Assembly: GCA_024138025.1 (NCBI GenBank)
Contig: JAMXBD010002231.1
Coordinates: forward strand, 62,001-126,000
Reading direction: 5' to 3'
DNA length: 64,000 nucleotides
Source of the DNA: Combretum micranthum
Lineage: Eukaryota; Streptophyta; Magnoliopsida; Myrtales; Combretaceae
Below are positions 46,679-58,052 of the stretch, one piece after another. A program made the translations under genes and the position numbers. Each line of letters starts with the position of its first letter. Within the stretch, counting starts at the first letter, position 1. Below the pieces are notes generated by a model, which searched no databases, was not told where the DNA came from, and saw only the letters and a program-made list of their open reading frames with translations.

Positions 46679-48889
46679 ATGGCTTCCATAAATGCCGCCT
46701 AAGTAGATTAATCTCATGAGGCATTTTATTGGAAATATGATGTTTTCTTGAGTTTCCAAGGTGAAGACAGAAGAAAAAATTTTACTGATCATTTATCTCC
46801 TGCATTGCATCAAAAAGGTATTGTAACTTGCAGAGATGATCCAAGTCTTGAAAACGGAGAAATTATTTCAAATGAGCCCCTAAATGCAATTGAAAATTAG
46901 AAAAACTTGCCAAAATTATGGAATGCAAGGGAGAGAAGCAAGTGGCAATACCAATTTTTCACAAGGTAGATCCATCTTATGTGAGGCAGCAAAGACAGAG
47001 TTTCCAAAGTGCCTTTGCAAAACATGAAGTTTCTTTTAAGGATGACATTGCAAAGGTACAAGGATTGAAGAAGGTCATGGAAGAAATAGCTAGAGTTGTT
47101 GGGTGGGATTTTTTAGATAGGTTTAATTGCATTTTTTAACTACCATTCATTACCATTTAGACGGCACAAATATAGTGATGATAACCTTTTCATTGCATTT
47201 TTACGTTTATCACATGGAGTTTCTCTCACAAAAGGAAAGTAGTTTGAGATTATTTATAATTGTTCAACTTAAGGATGTAGGATAGTTCTACAATAGGATA
47301 GGACTTTGAACTAGAATTTTCTTTTGCACTTAAAACATTTCATTGAACCATTTACATCATATAATCTCAAAACTACATCAATCAAATTGATTTCTTGGTT
47401 GTAGACATGAGTCGCACTTTATTGGGGATATATTGAAGACTTGCAAAATAAGCTAGGTAAAAAATTTTCTTATGCTACTAAAAATCTTTTTAGAATGGAA
47501 TCTTGCATAGAGGACATGTTTTTGTATTTATCTTTGGGGTCAAATGATGTTTGATTTATTGGCATAGATGGCATGGGTAGGATAGGTAAATCAACCGTTG
47601 CTAAAGCACTTTTTGATAAGATCAATGGCCAATTGGAGAAATGCAGCTTTTTTGCCAATATTAGACAAGTCACTAACACTTTCAACTTAACTCATCTTCA
47701 AAACAAACTTCTTTTTGATATACTCCAAGAAAGGGATTCAACGAGACATATCTTTATTGGTGTTAGTGTCAATGCAGAGAGGTTAAAGCATAACAGAGTT
47801 CTACTTGTTTTAGATGATGTGGATGGAATAGATCAACTATAAAACTTAGTAGGGAAGTCTTGGTTTAGATCTGGAAGCAGAATCATCATACCAGCCGGAG
47901 ATGAACATTTGCTTCAAAAACATTATGTAGATGCTATTTACAAGGCTACAAATTTAACTGATGAGGAAGCTTTAGATCTCTTTTTGCTCAAGAGTCTTTG
48001 AAGAAAATATCCCTAGAAAAGAGTTTGCAAATTTCTCAGAGCATGTCATATAGTATGCTAAAGACCTTCCTCTAGCCCTTGCCGTGCTATGTTCATTTCT
48101 ATTTAGAAGAAGCATGATTGAATGGTCGAGTGACCTTGCTAGACTCCAAAAGAATCCTAATAAATAAATTTTTGAAACATTAAGGTTAAGTTTTGATAAA
48201 TTGGGGGAGAAAGAGAAGGCAACATTTCTTGATATTGCTTGTTTCTTTAGTGGAAAAGATAAATTATACAATGAAGATATTAAATCGTTGTGGTTTCTAT
48301 TTAGAAGTTGGAGTAAAAGTTCTAATAGAAAGGTCACTCCTCACAATTCTTGACAATAAATTCATGGTGTGTGATCTCTTACAAGAAATGGCTTGGGAAG
48401 TTGCAAGGCAAGAATCAGTTAAATAGCCTAGAAAGCGAAGTAGGTTTTGGGTTTTTGATGATTTAAATCATGTCACGACCAATAACACAGTAAGTGATTT
48501 AGCATCACATGAAAAAGTTAAATGAGTAATTTTAGGTCAAAATGGAACTTCATACTATATAGCATTTCTTGATATATAGGGTATAGAAAGGATTGAAAGC
48601 ATTGTTGTAAATTTAGAAGATAGAATAAGAGAAGACTTGAATGCAATCTGCACTAAAAAGATGATGAACCTTAGAGTGCTTATAATATGAGATCCTGACC
48701 TCTCTTTAGGAATTAATCCTCTCAAATGAATTGCGGCATTTCTCAAATGAACTCTAGCTGTTAACATTAGGTTGGTTGCCTTCAAGCTATCTTCCTACAA
48801 AATTTCTACCAGAGAACCTATATGAACTTACTTTATGTCATAGCCATCTTAGACAACTATGAAGGGGTCAAAACGTATACATTCATATG
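46679..48889 (+). pseudogene. TIR-NBS-LRR resistance gene, truncated and mutated
   Basis: Start ATG at 46679 (MASINAA, then a stop), then the TIR domain YDVFLSFQGEDRRKNFTDHL from 46737 and, after a gap, VAIPIFHKVDPSYVRQQRQS (46946-47005). After an intron-like gap the NB-ARC reads GMGRIGKSTVAKALFDKI (P-loop, 47569-47622; canonical is GMGGIGKTT), RVLLVLDDVDG (kinase 2), FRSGSRIIIP (RNBS-B), AKDLPLALAVL (GLPL), ATFLDIACFF (RNBS-D) and VCDLLQEMAWEVARQES (MHD region). A short LRR-start follows (ERIESIVVNLED, LCHSHLRQL). Frameshifts at about 47990 and 48270 and several stops disable it. Sequence ends abruptly at 48890 where an LTR begins. TNLs are cytoplasmic or nuclear immune receptors of dicots; no LRR array is left here. 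Confidence 0.85.
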
Positions 48890-50230
48890 TGTAGACATCT
48901 CATTTTTTTTTATTTAAGGCTTTAATTTTTAATAAGAATTAATATTGTATTAAGCCCATAAATTAATTTGTTCAAAATATAAAAATATAATAAAATAATA
49001 AGTTCATAGTATTGAATAAAGTAATATGGACTTAGCATAGTATTAGTTTTAATTATAGAGAAGTCTTGGGCCTAATTAAATGGCCTACAATAGGTTAATC
49101 TATTTAATTGGACCTAAGCATTAATCCATATAATTTACTTTTGTGTAAAATAAAATAAGGTACTGACCAATAGTACGAATGGATAAATCTTTAGTGTGTG
49201 CGAAGACATAGGTTCAAAATTTAGTGGAAGCATTTGGGAGTGAAATTTTTTTCAGAGAGACTACAAAGTATTCACGGAGTATTCTATGTTTTTATCATTA
49301 AACGCGTCTTTTAACGTTCAAAAGACATTTAAAAATGCCCATAAATATTGATAAAACTAAAGAATACTCCAAATCATTCCGGTCAACATTTGCGAAAAGG
49401 AAGCTTTTTGGGACGCATTGAAGCCATTCGAAGCTCAATACGACGTCATTAAAACAATTTTGACTACAAATTGAGGAAAAGAATGAATTAAACAAACAAA
49501 TTTGGCAAAATTCATTTAGGAAGGCAAAAAAACCACCTTTGAACAAATTTACGATCTTTCCTTACAAATCTTCGATCGAACACTATATAAAGGGGACAGA
49601 AAACACATCAAGGATGCATTAAAAAAAAAAAAAAATCACGGAAAACAATACAAAATAATCATAAAAATTCGTAAAAAGGAAACCCATAAAAATTAATTTA
49701 AAAAAAAATGAAAAGGGACTAAGAGGAAATCGTGGAATTAAACCAATTGAGAGTTATGGTCCATCTGCCTTTTGAACAAGAATGGATTTCTTCATAAAAT
49801 GAATATGATAAAAATGATTTTTTTAATAAAAATTTTAATTGAAAGATTTCATAAGTTAGGGATGCTTTTTAGGATTTTTCAAAAAAAAAAAAGAACAAAA
49901 TTTTTTCTTTAAAAGAAAAAATAAAGTACCGTTGCAATATCGAAATTATTAATCATAATATAACTATGGATATCGCGATTAATAATCACAATATTATTCC
50001 GTACGTTCAAATGCGTATTGCAGCTTATGGTCGCGATATGCATGCTTATATCACGTTTTAGAGATATAATATACATGTATTTAATATTCATTCGTATATC
50101 CTGTGACAAAAAACACGATTTTAATATGATAAATTGTAATTATTTTCATTTTAATCTTATTTAAAGAATAAATTTCAATTGATGTTCTAAACAAGAAATT
50201 AATTGGTGTAAAATCTCTTAAAGTTCGTTA
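48890..50230 (+). mobile_element. LTR related to the Tat-like LTR (right end uncertain)
   Basis: Starts TGTAGACATCTC, like TGTAGACACACC at 34283. The first 250 nt align by eye: AATTAATATTGTATTAAGCCC here against AATTAATATTATATTGAGCCC there, and GGGCCTAATTAAATGG against GGACCCAATTAAATAA. A TATA-like CTATATAAAGGGG lies at 49582-49594. I see no primer site after it, so the right side is probably truncated. It directly follows the TNL pseudogene. Confidence 0.55.
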
Positions 50231-51100
50231 TCACAAACGTTGCTCATCTCTTGAAGAGCTTTCTTTAAAGGAATCTTTCGTCCTTGTCCAACCCACTTCA
50301 TCACATCTTTTTTAATTCGACCAATATAGTTTTATTTAATATTGTTTATTTTTAACCACAAACTATATGGTCAAGTCATGTTTAATCGAAACTCTGCATG
50401 GTTTCTAATTCCAAGACACTAGCAATGACGAGCAGAGGAGGATCGATACTTCTTCTTTGCAACTTGCAAATCCATTATTTTAGATATTTACTTATTTGCT
50501 TCAAATTTATCTGTATCTTTTACTTTTTTACAATATTAAATGTTGTTCTTTTTTTTTTTTTAACTTTCCTATTACAATAACAAATAACATTAATTTATTT
50601 TTTAAAATTTATATTTAACTGAATAAATTCTCTCAATCTACTATATTTATTAGTAGTAAATCATAAAAAATAATAATATTAATAAACTGCTAAGAAATCA
50701 TACTAATTATATGCGACTTAACTCAACAGCAGAGTTTTATTTATTTATTTTGAGAATTAATATTACAAAAATAAATATGGTTTATAAAACAACAAACTAA
50801 GAAACAAAATATGAAAAAAAAAATCATGAAGATAGTATATATATTTGTATCATTCTACTCTTTTTACGTTGTAATTTTCCTATTCAAAGATTTTTATTTT
50901 TTGTCGACATATTTTAACTGCAAATAACACTTACATAGGTTTTCCTTTATCAATATTATATTTTATAAATTGATATATAATTTCAATTAATATATGTTTT
51001 ATAATGAAAAACAAAAAGTTTATTATTTTAATCTCCCATGAAATGCACAAAACGCTCTTAATCCTTTCTTAAAGTAATTTTCCGTTCTATTAACAATCCT
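50231..51100. other. no gene seen
   Basis: AT-rich spacer left of duplication copy B. No recognisable element; short frames are chance. Confidence 0.35.
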
Positions 51101-51129
51101 CCTTATAAAAAAACTAGCCGTTACAAAAC

Positions 51130-51400
51130 GGGAAAAGGAAATTAATATATATTTTTAAAAAATTATAAAAATACCATGGGATTGAAATAATCTTAACATT
51201 AGGCAAGTTAACCATGTCTCTTGAAGAGATAGGGACATAGAGGTCATAAGTGAACGAGGATACCTCATCTCGAGGTCGGCCACTTCTAATCTCATCTTTT
51301 CAAGAAACGAGTTTAAGTTGCCTCTTTCTAGGATTTTTTTTTTAATTTTGCACGATTTGTGTAATTTTTTTTTTAAAATTAGATTTTTTCCCCTAATCCT
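51130..51400. mobile_element. 271-bp insertion in the promoter/leader of copy B
   Basis: Copy A reads GCCGTTACAAAACCCCC without a break. In copy B the same point is split, with TTACAAAAC at 51121-51129 and TTACAAACC at 51401-51409 around 271 nt of new sequence. The 9-nt duplication with one mismatch suggests a transposon with an 8-9-bp target duplication (hAT or Mutator type). The ends (GGGAAAAGGAAATTAA and, inverted, AGGATTAGGGGAAAAAATC) are only weakly similar. Confidence 0.5.
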
Positions 51401-51730
51401 TTACAAACCCCCACCCTAAACGAACTCCACAAGATTTTTCTTCTTCAACATTGCATGCTCTCAAATCTCTCTTGATTTTCCTCATTTACAAACACAACTT
51501 TCTTTCCACTCAATTCCAAAACAGAAAAAGAAGGTCCAAATTAATCATCATCCAAATATTTTCCCAATCATGCATTCCGACAAATCCTCTGCACCTGCAT
51601 TACTAATTTCAAATTCTTGCATACAAAACTCCAGATCTTCAGAGATCAAAAACTTGATGAGAAGGAGTTTCGGGGCTAACCCGTTCATGAAACCCTTTGT
51701 TGTCATGAATTTGAAAGACTTACATGTTCA

Positions 51731-52110
51731 GTAAAACTATTCTAGGAAACAAAGTCTCTAATTTGCACTAATTGCTACGGTGCATATTATTCTAGGAAAC
51801 AAAATCTCTAATAGTGCAAATTAGAGATTTTGTTTCCTAGAATAATATGCACCATAGCAATTAGTGCAAATTAGAGATTGTGTTTCCATAATAGATGTAC
51901 TAAACATGTATATATTAACACATCTCTTATGAATGAAATATAAGAAAATTATTCTACTTTAGTGCAAATTAGAGATTTTGTTTCCTAGAATAATATGCAA
52001 TGTAGCAAATAGTGCAAATTAGAGATTGTGTTTCCTATAATAGATGTACTAAACATGTATATATTAACACGTCTCTTATGAATGAAATATAAGAAAATTA
52101 TTCTACTCTT
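51731..52110. repeat. hairpin plus direct repeat inserted in exon 1 of copy B
   Basis: 51746-51812 and 51820-51887 are inverted copies of about 67 nt with few mismatches around a 7-nt loop; the arms contain GGAAACAAAATCTCTAAT and its complement. The right arm begins a roughly 147-bp block (51813-51959) that repeats directly at 51961-52110 and ends ATATAAGAAAATTATTCTAC. The block looks like the end of a small LTR (AATGAAATATAAGAAAATT). Copy A has no such sequence, so it is an insertion. Confidence 0.75.
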
Positions 52111-52987
52111 ACCCTTTTACTATCACTCTTGCTTATAGTCCATTAGGTGTCGATTTTTCTTTGCCCTTTTCATTGTAATTCTTTTGTTGTCCTACTTTCA
52201 TTGAAATTTTATTTGCATAATTTCCTTTTTCTTCCTCGGGCATATTGTAATCCTTTTGTTGTCCTGCTTTCTTTGAAATTTTATCCACATAATTTCCTTT
52301 TTTTCCTTGCGAAAAATAATCAGTTAAGCCAAATCGGACCAATTAGACTAATTTTCTTGAATTGGTTTGCTTTTTAATCTAGTAATTTATCTGATGGATG
52401 TAGGTGAATGAAAACATTCAAACCTTGTCTTTGAGTCAAAATAGCATGAAAAGGAATCAAAATTTGAAATTAATCAGCAAAGCCAGTATCGTGAGATTGA
52501 GGTTAAATTACTGTGTAGTGTATCTTAGATTTTTTTATTTTATTTTGTTTTTTCAATTAAAGTATTATTTATGCAGATGACACGTTGATTTGTGGAATTG
52601 GAACCTTAGAAGGGTCAATTTTAAGATTAATTGTGACATATTGTCTGAATTATGACTCATATTTTTGAAATTAATTTTTTGGGGTAAGAACTGAAACTGG
52701 TATTTATATTTATAGTGTAGAGTAAATTTTGATTTTTCAGGTTATGCCATTTGTGAATGTAGAATTTTCGCAAATAATATGTTTACACATGGTTTGGAAA
52801 ATGAAGAGAGCAAATATTTTTCATATTGTTTGGTGGTATTTTATTCTTTTTATTTAATAGCTTGGCTTGGAATTTGTTCTTATTTAATAGTTGTGAAGTA
52901 TGTCACCAACAATGTCTGCTGCTTCAAAAGTTAATACTTCACCAAGGAAGAAGACATTGGCCGAGAGGAATGATCCTACTTAGATTT

Positions 52988-53168
52988 GCATCTTCTTCCT
53001 CATCAAGGGAGCGTTTGATCCATTGAAGGTCTCTACCCGGATCCAATGGAAAAAAACAGGATCACTTCTTATGGACTTGTTGAGAATGATTCGGATCTAG
53101 TTCGTGGCCTATTAGAAGTAGAAGGCGCTCTGGTGGGGTCCTCGCGAACAGAAAAAGATTGCAGTCAG
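52988..53168 (+). other. ycf2: nuclear insertion of plastid DNA (ycf2 fragment)
   Basis: The plus strand encodes, in pieces, [12 protein letters not shown] (52990-53025), VSTRIQW (53029-53049), then from 53046 [18 protein letters not shown] and [16 protein letters not shown] recognise these as consecutive parts of the large plastid protein Ycf2. The nucleotides are far more GC-balanced than the surroundings. The A run at 53050-53056 appears one base short for one continuous frame, and a stop replaces the Trp after LIH. It stands exactly where copies A and C have about 350 nt of exon 2, with junctions at about 52988 and 53168. Confidence 0.85.
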
Positions 53169-53545
53169 ATCAATTTTCTTTCACCTAGGCCTCAGCTTCT
53201 TTATTATAAGCCAAGCTCACAAACGTTACCTTGATGAGGAAGGAGATGGAAATCCACTCGAGGAAAGCCTCAATCTTGATGGCTTTTCAGATACTGAATT
53301 TACTGATGAAACAGAGTCTGACTTCTCACAGAAAGAATCATCAGACGTTAGTTAGGAAAAATTTGCCCAAGATATTGAAACTAGTTAAGAAGTTCCTGTT
53401 TCTGAAGTAGTTCCATCAGTTGCTGCAGTAGAGAAGGCAACAGTTGTGCCGAGAAACCCATCCAAGCACCGTTTCTTTACAAAAAAATAAAAAAGTGTTT
53501 TGCTTTGGTTTTGTTGATGGTCTTAGCTTGGATGTCTGGATCAAA

Positions 53546-54331
53546 TACTGTCACTTGTTGAAATTTTATTTGTATTGGCATACTAGAAATATATATATAT
53601 AGACACATATATAAGTGGTGTGCAATACTCAATGGAAAATTGTTGAAAAATTGGTTCAAGTGACTCGTTGACCCTCCTTGATGGCAATCGGAGAGAGCCA
53701 ATTGATTGGACCGATTCAACCTATTCCTATAGGAAGCCCAAAAAAAAAAAAAAAAAGAAGAGAAAAGGAAAAAAAAAAAAAAAAAACCTATTCCTATAGG
53801 ACAATGTTGGGTTTATCAAATTAAAAATATGCCTTTTCTTTTTAATGTACCAATTTACTAAGAAAAATATAAATCTAAACCTAAAAAACTACCAAAAAAA
53901 AAAAGTCTAGACTCAAAAAATCAACGTTAGAATTGAAAATTTTTTATTTTTAAATATGAAAAAAGAATAATTCTATTACTTTATGAATAAAAAATTATAT
54001 TTTAATATTTTATTGATTCCAATTCAAATCCCATTTATTCCTCTCAATCCCTTATGCATCCTCTTTCCAAGATGAACCTCGATCCAAATCTAACAACATT
54101 GTCTATGATTCATAGGGTAGACACCGACGTAATGCAACAGTAAGGACATGTTTATCGCATATGCCATTGACTGTCATCAAAACAACCAAAGAAAAACTCA
54201 AGACCTTACATGGCGTCGCTGATTTAACAACCATTCCTATATAAACCTCCTAACTCTTTGTAAAGAATAAGAAAGCAATTGGATGGCAGATTTTCTAGCA
54301 AAAATTTAGTCTTCCTTTAGGCTTTATTTTG
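53546..54331. other. foreign block replacing exon 2 sequence in copy B
   Basis: Gene sequence stops after the first membrane segment and resumes at 54332; about 700 nt present in C are absent. The block has A-rich tracts (53740-53790), an (AT) microsatellite at 53589-53600, and near 54275-54310 a frame NWMADFLAKI that resembles the end of a LINE RNase H region. It is probably transposon debris; no gene. Confidence 0.5.
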
Positions 54332-55967
54332 TCCAAAGTAGAAACTGTGGATGTAGCAGCAACACAACAGCCTGCAATTGAGTATTCGGTTCCACTAAAG
54401 GTTGGTGTTTTTTCTGTAATTGTTGCCGCTGTAGCTGCATCTGCTTTATTTTACATGAAGGAAGGACGAACTTTTTCGAAGTCTTCTCCAGCTGTGGTGG
54501 ATGAATCCAATTTGGCAAAGAAATTCAACATTAGCCCTCAGCATGAAAGGTGGTCTTCTTACCCTACTGAGGTTGATGTTATTGGAGAGTCATGCCCTTC
54601 TGAAATGAGCAGCTTCCAGAACTCCTTGTCGCAGGGAAACGGTTGGATGAAAATGAAGGTCATAGCTATGAGAGAAAGCAGACCAGGAAGGCTAGAAAGG
54701 AGTCAATGGCTTCGTCAGATCTTTCTTTGGGGTCAGCATCTTATGGAAGCTGAAGCTTCACTACATATGATATGATCTCTGACAAACATGTAAGCATTAT
54801 TTCTCATCATTTATTCATTCTAATGCTTTGTTAATAAAGTGCATATAGAGATAAGCAAATGGTTGTAGATCTATAATCAAATCTATCACCTCAATAACTG
54901 TGAACCTAGAGTTTATCACTCTGGCATGCCATGGCCAATGCCTTTCAGGCATGCAATCATATGACCGCAAATAAATTGGAAACTGATGTTTGGTTTTTCT
55001 TGTTGGAGTGAAACGGTGAAGAAGAGGTTGTTGTCACTACAATCAGACGTTCGAGCAGATTGAGGAAATAAGTCATTTCTCCATGACCGTGTGTCTGTTG
55101 TGTTGTTGCTGCACATGATGAATATATTCATTTGAATATGAATATGGTTAGTAGTTACTAACGTAGTTCGCGGATAGTTTGTAATTCGAACCTTATTGAT
55201 TGATGTTTTTAGTTGGCCACGGCTGTCCCTTCTAATTTACGATATGTGTTCAATACATTGTTTTCCTTCGGCAGCATCGTTTCTTTTTTTTTTTTGTTTA
55301 AAGGGAATCATTATCTTATTTTCCTGAGAAAACATAGAGCGAGGATGCTAGCTTACCCCCTTTATTTTTAATTTTATTGTATTGAGCAAGTTGTATAATT
55401 ATTATAAAATTGTACAGATATAACTAAATGGATATATATTAGCTAAATACTTCAACTTCAAGTTCGATCAGAAATCAGGAATTTATTAATCTTTCATCAG
55501 TCAAATGGTTGTTTAAACAATTTGTCTTTTCATTTTGGTACTCCAGAGACTCGTCTTCGTCATTGAAATAGATCGAAAATCCCCATTTTAAAGCCATTTT
55601 ATTCTGCGATTGCCTTCCTCGTATTACGCTTCTCAAATTTCATGAATTCATTATGAATAGAATTACTAATAGATGTTTTCTTTAAGAAACCTTTCATCTT
55701 TGAAACAACTCAACAGATTCTTTGGTCGACATCTACTACATCCCATGTTGGTAGTCACCTGGATCAAATATTAATATATTTTAAACAAATGTTAATCGTG
55801 TAGTTTTTATAAATTGTCCATATACAAAAAATTCATTAGTATAGTTTTTCATAGTGCTTATCAAGCGTAACCAACACATTAGTATAGTTTTTCATATTGT
55901 TAATTAAAGGTTTAAAGTTTTAGGTTAAATTGTAATCACATAGTAGATGACTAGCTACGTTGACTAT

Positions 55968-56769
55968 ACTATTCATATTCCACTTTATTTTCACCAACAC
56001 ACTTCAACTACTTAACATAACATATTACAACTTCATATGGCAGCCAAAACACTTCTCAACAATTAACCAACAATTGCAAACCATTAAAGTCCATAACAAC
56101 ATAATATTCATATTTGACATAATCTCTAAATTAACAAACTTGCACTAAATATAACATACACTTACCTCAAGAATTTAGGCTTGATTAGAAGGCTTTAGTA
56201 TAAGCTTTTAATGGCCAAACTTGTAGGAATTTGGGTGGGGGACTTGGCCTTGATATTGGAGTAGCTTTGGAAGAGAAAAAGATTGAGTTTGAGTATATTT
56301 AGAGGGTTGTCTTGAAGAAAGTCTGATTTTAGATGAAAATTGCAAGATTTTTAGCTTAGTCTTATCCCTTCTTTGACTTTAAGGGCAGCATATTAGCAAG
56401 GCTTTTAAGTTGGGCTTTATGTGGGCTTCATTTATTTGAATTGAAACAAGGCTTTGGGCTTGTTTTTGGGTTCAAAAATCTGCCACCACACTCATACATA
56501 CATGCATTAAATTAAATCTAACTCACTTCATCATTCATCCAACCACATTAACTAAACATAATTCTTAATAACAAAAACATATATATACCTATATATTAAT
56601 ATTAAGCACTTATTATACTAATGCAAACACATATATTTTACACTCCTAAAACACATGCATTAAATTATGCTACTTAATCTATATGTCATACTTGCTATTT
56701 ATTTATTCTAATATGCAAAACTATTAACATGCATATATAACATGATATTAGGAATTCATGGCTATTACA
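55968..56769 (-). mobile_element. Ty3 LTR fragment (minus strand)
   Basis: On the minus strand the LTR starts TGTAATAGCCATGAATTCC at 56769, right after a purine-rich tract (GAAGGAGAGAAGT, 56771-56783). It runs left to 55968, where duplication copy B ends, so the LTR is truncated there. No coding sequence; the 55960-56148 plus frame is chance. Confidence 0.6.
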
Positions 56770-56785
56770 TACTTCTCTCCTTCAA

Positions 56786-57248
56786 GAAGTTTCTTCCTTG
56801 AAACTTAGCTTACCTTACTATTCAAAGAGCTTTGGATACATTTGTCTCATCTCACTCTCCACTTCCGAAGTAGCTTCTCTATCATCTTGTCCACTCTATT
56901 GCACTTTTACCATTGGTATCACCTTTCTTCTCAATACTTTGTCAATTTTATCCAAGATTTTGATTGGCTTCTCACTTGTTGTTAGATTAGGCAAAACTTG
57001 TGGCTGATTAGCACTGATGATAGCATTCGGATTTGATACACATTTCCGCAACTGAGAAACATGGAATACATTGTGCACTTCAAACAAATGCGGTGGTAGT
57101 GCCAATCTATAAGCTAGAAGGCTAATTCTTTGTAACACTTTATAAGGATCGATATACCTGGGGTTTAGTTTAACACTCCTTTCGTTGGTGATATACAGAG
57201 AAATACATGCTCGCCCACTTCAAATTCAAGAGGTCTTTGTCTCACATT
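56786..57248 (-). pseudogene. Ty3 chromovirus-type integrase C-terminus and chromodomain remnant (minus strand)
   Basis: Minus-strand translation: NVRQRPLEFEVGEHVFL (57248 to about 57195), then a small shift, LNPRYIDPYKVLQRIS, LLAYRLALPPHLFEVHNVFH and VSQLRKCVSNPNAIISANQP, then ILDKIDKVLRRKVIPMVKVQ and an opal stop or shift before the chromodomain end. Same modules as at 21196-21777 but clearly diverged (for example ALPPHLFEVHNVFH against TLPHNLSSVQDVFH), so a different element. It is cut on its upstream side at 57249 by the TRIM. Confidence 0.75.
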
Positions 57249-58052
57249 TGTCATGACCTACCATCCCCGGCTCCACCACAACAAAGGGGCGTCTCTAGAT
57301 TATTAGGCCACCCTGGGCAGGGATCGTGATGCTAGGTACACTGGCCCTCCCAGTGCACCCTCAGGCATAACCAAGATATCAAAGGCACTGTGTAACGACT
57401 TGGAATTCTACCCACCGGGTATTGTTCGCTTTGGTCACATGCCGTACGATTTTATCCTTTTGGTGCCAGTACTTCCCAGTAGATTACCCATCTAGGGATT
57501 GTTCTGCCCAAAGCACGCTTAAGTTTAGAATTTTGACAAACTCCAAATCATTACGCCGAAAAGGTGCCTCTGTGATTAGAGTTTCACCATCTATATTTGA
57601 GGAGTTTTACGTACTTCCCCACTTATAGAACTGACGTCTTCGTCAGTTTCGTTACACAGGTCCAGAACCACTGTTCTGATACCATTTGTCATGACCTATC
57701 ACCCCAGGCTCCATCATAGTGGAGGGGGCGCCCCTAGGCCTTTAGGCCACCCTAGGTAGGGATCGTGATGTCAGGTACACTAACCCTCCAAGTGCACCCT
57801 CAGACATAACCAGGACACCAGAGGCACTGTGTAACGACTCAGAATTTTACCAATGGAGGCATATGTCCACTTTGGCCACATGCTACACGATTTTATCCTT
57901 TTAGTGCTAACGCTTCCCAGTAGGACACCCATCTTGGGATTACTCCACCTAGAGCATGTTTAACTTTAGAGTTTTGACAAACTGCAAACCATTACACCAA
58001 AAAGGTGTCTCTGTTATTAGAGTTCCACCGTCTATATTTGAGGGGTATTACA
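57249..58052 (-). mobile_element. TRIM-like miniature LTR retrotransposon
   Basis: Two direct repeats of about 365 bp, 57687-58052 and 57249-57612, flank only 74 nt. Read on the minus strand, the first LTR runs TGTAATACCCCTCAAATA...GGTCATGACA (TG...CA). Next comes TGGTATCAGAACAG (57684 leftwards), the primer site for initiator methionine tRNA, and then the purine-rich AAGTGGGGAAG just before the second LTR. LTR-PBS-PPT-LTR without coding capacity is the definition of a TRIM. The second LTR has a changed start (TACGTAAAACTCC). The flanks do not form a target duplication: Ty3 debris on the left, duplication copy C on the right. Confidence 0.75.

Larger units (their letters stand above)
51571..55071 (+). 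pseudogene. copy B of the two-pass membrane protein gene (shattered)
   Basis: Traceable parts: exon 1 start at 51571 (MHSDKSSAPALLISNSC), interrupted near 51730 by an inserted repeat; the intron (52150-52892) lacking its acceptor region; exon 2 from 52893 (MSPTMSAASKVNTSPRKK); then plastid DNA in place of about 350 nt; then the [12 protein letters not shown] region to just after the first hydrophobic segment at about 53545; then foreign sequence to 54331; then KVETVDVAATQQPAIEYSVP and the second membrane segment (VGVFSVIVAAVAASALFYM); and exon 3 ending at 55071 with EEEVVVTTIRRSSRLRK. Stops inside (DVS-stop-EKFAQ at about 53355, TS-stop-EVPV at about 53385, a run of A with a stop near 53490) confirm it is dead. 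It shares a 17-nt deletion before MSPT with copy C, not with A. Confidence 0.8.

Noticed and set aside
46679..48889. Functional NBS-LRR immune receptor.
   Set aside because: Early stops, frameshifts, altered P-loop and no leucine-rich repeat array.
52826..53026. A 66-codon gene.
   Set aside because: It is a chance join of intron, exon 2 and plastid ycf2 sequence in pseudogene copy B.
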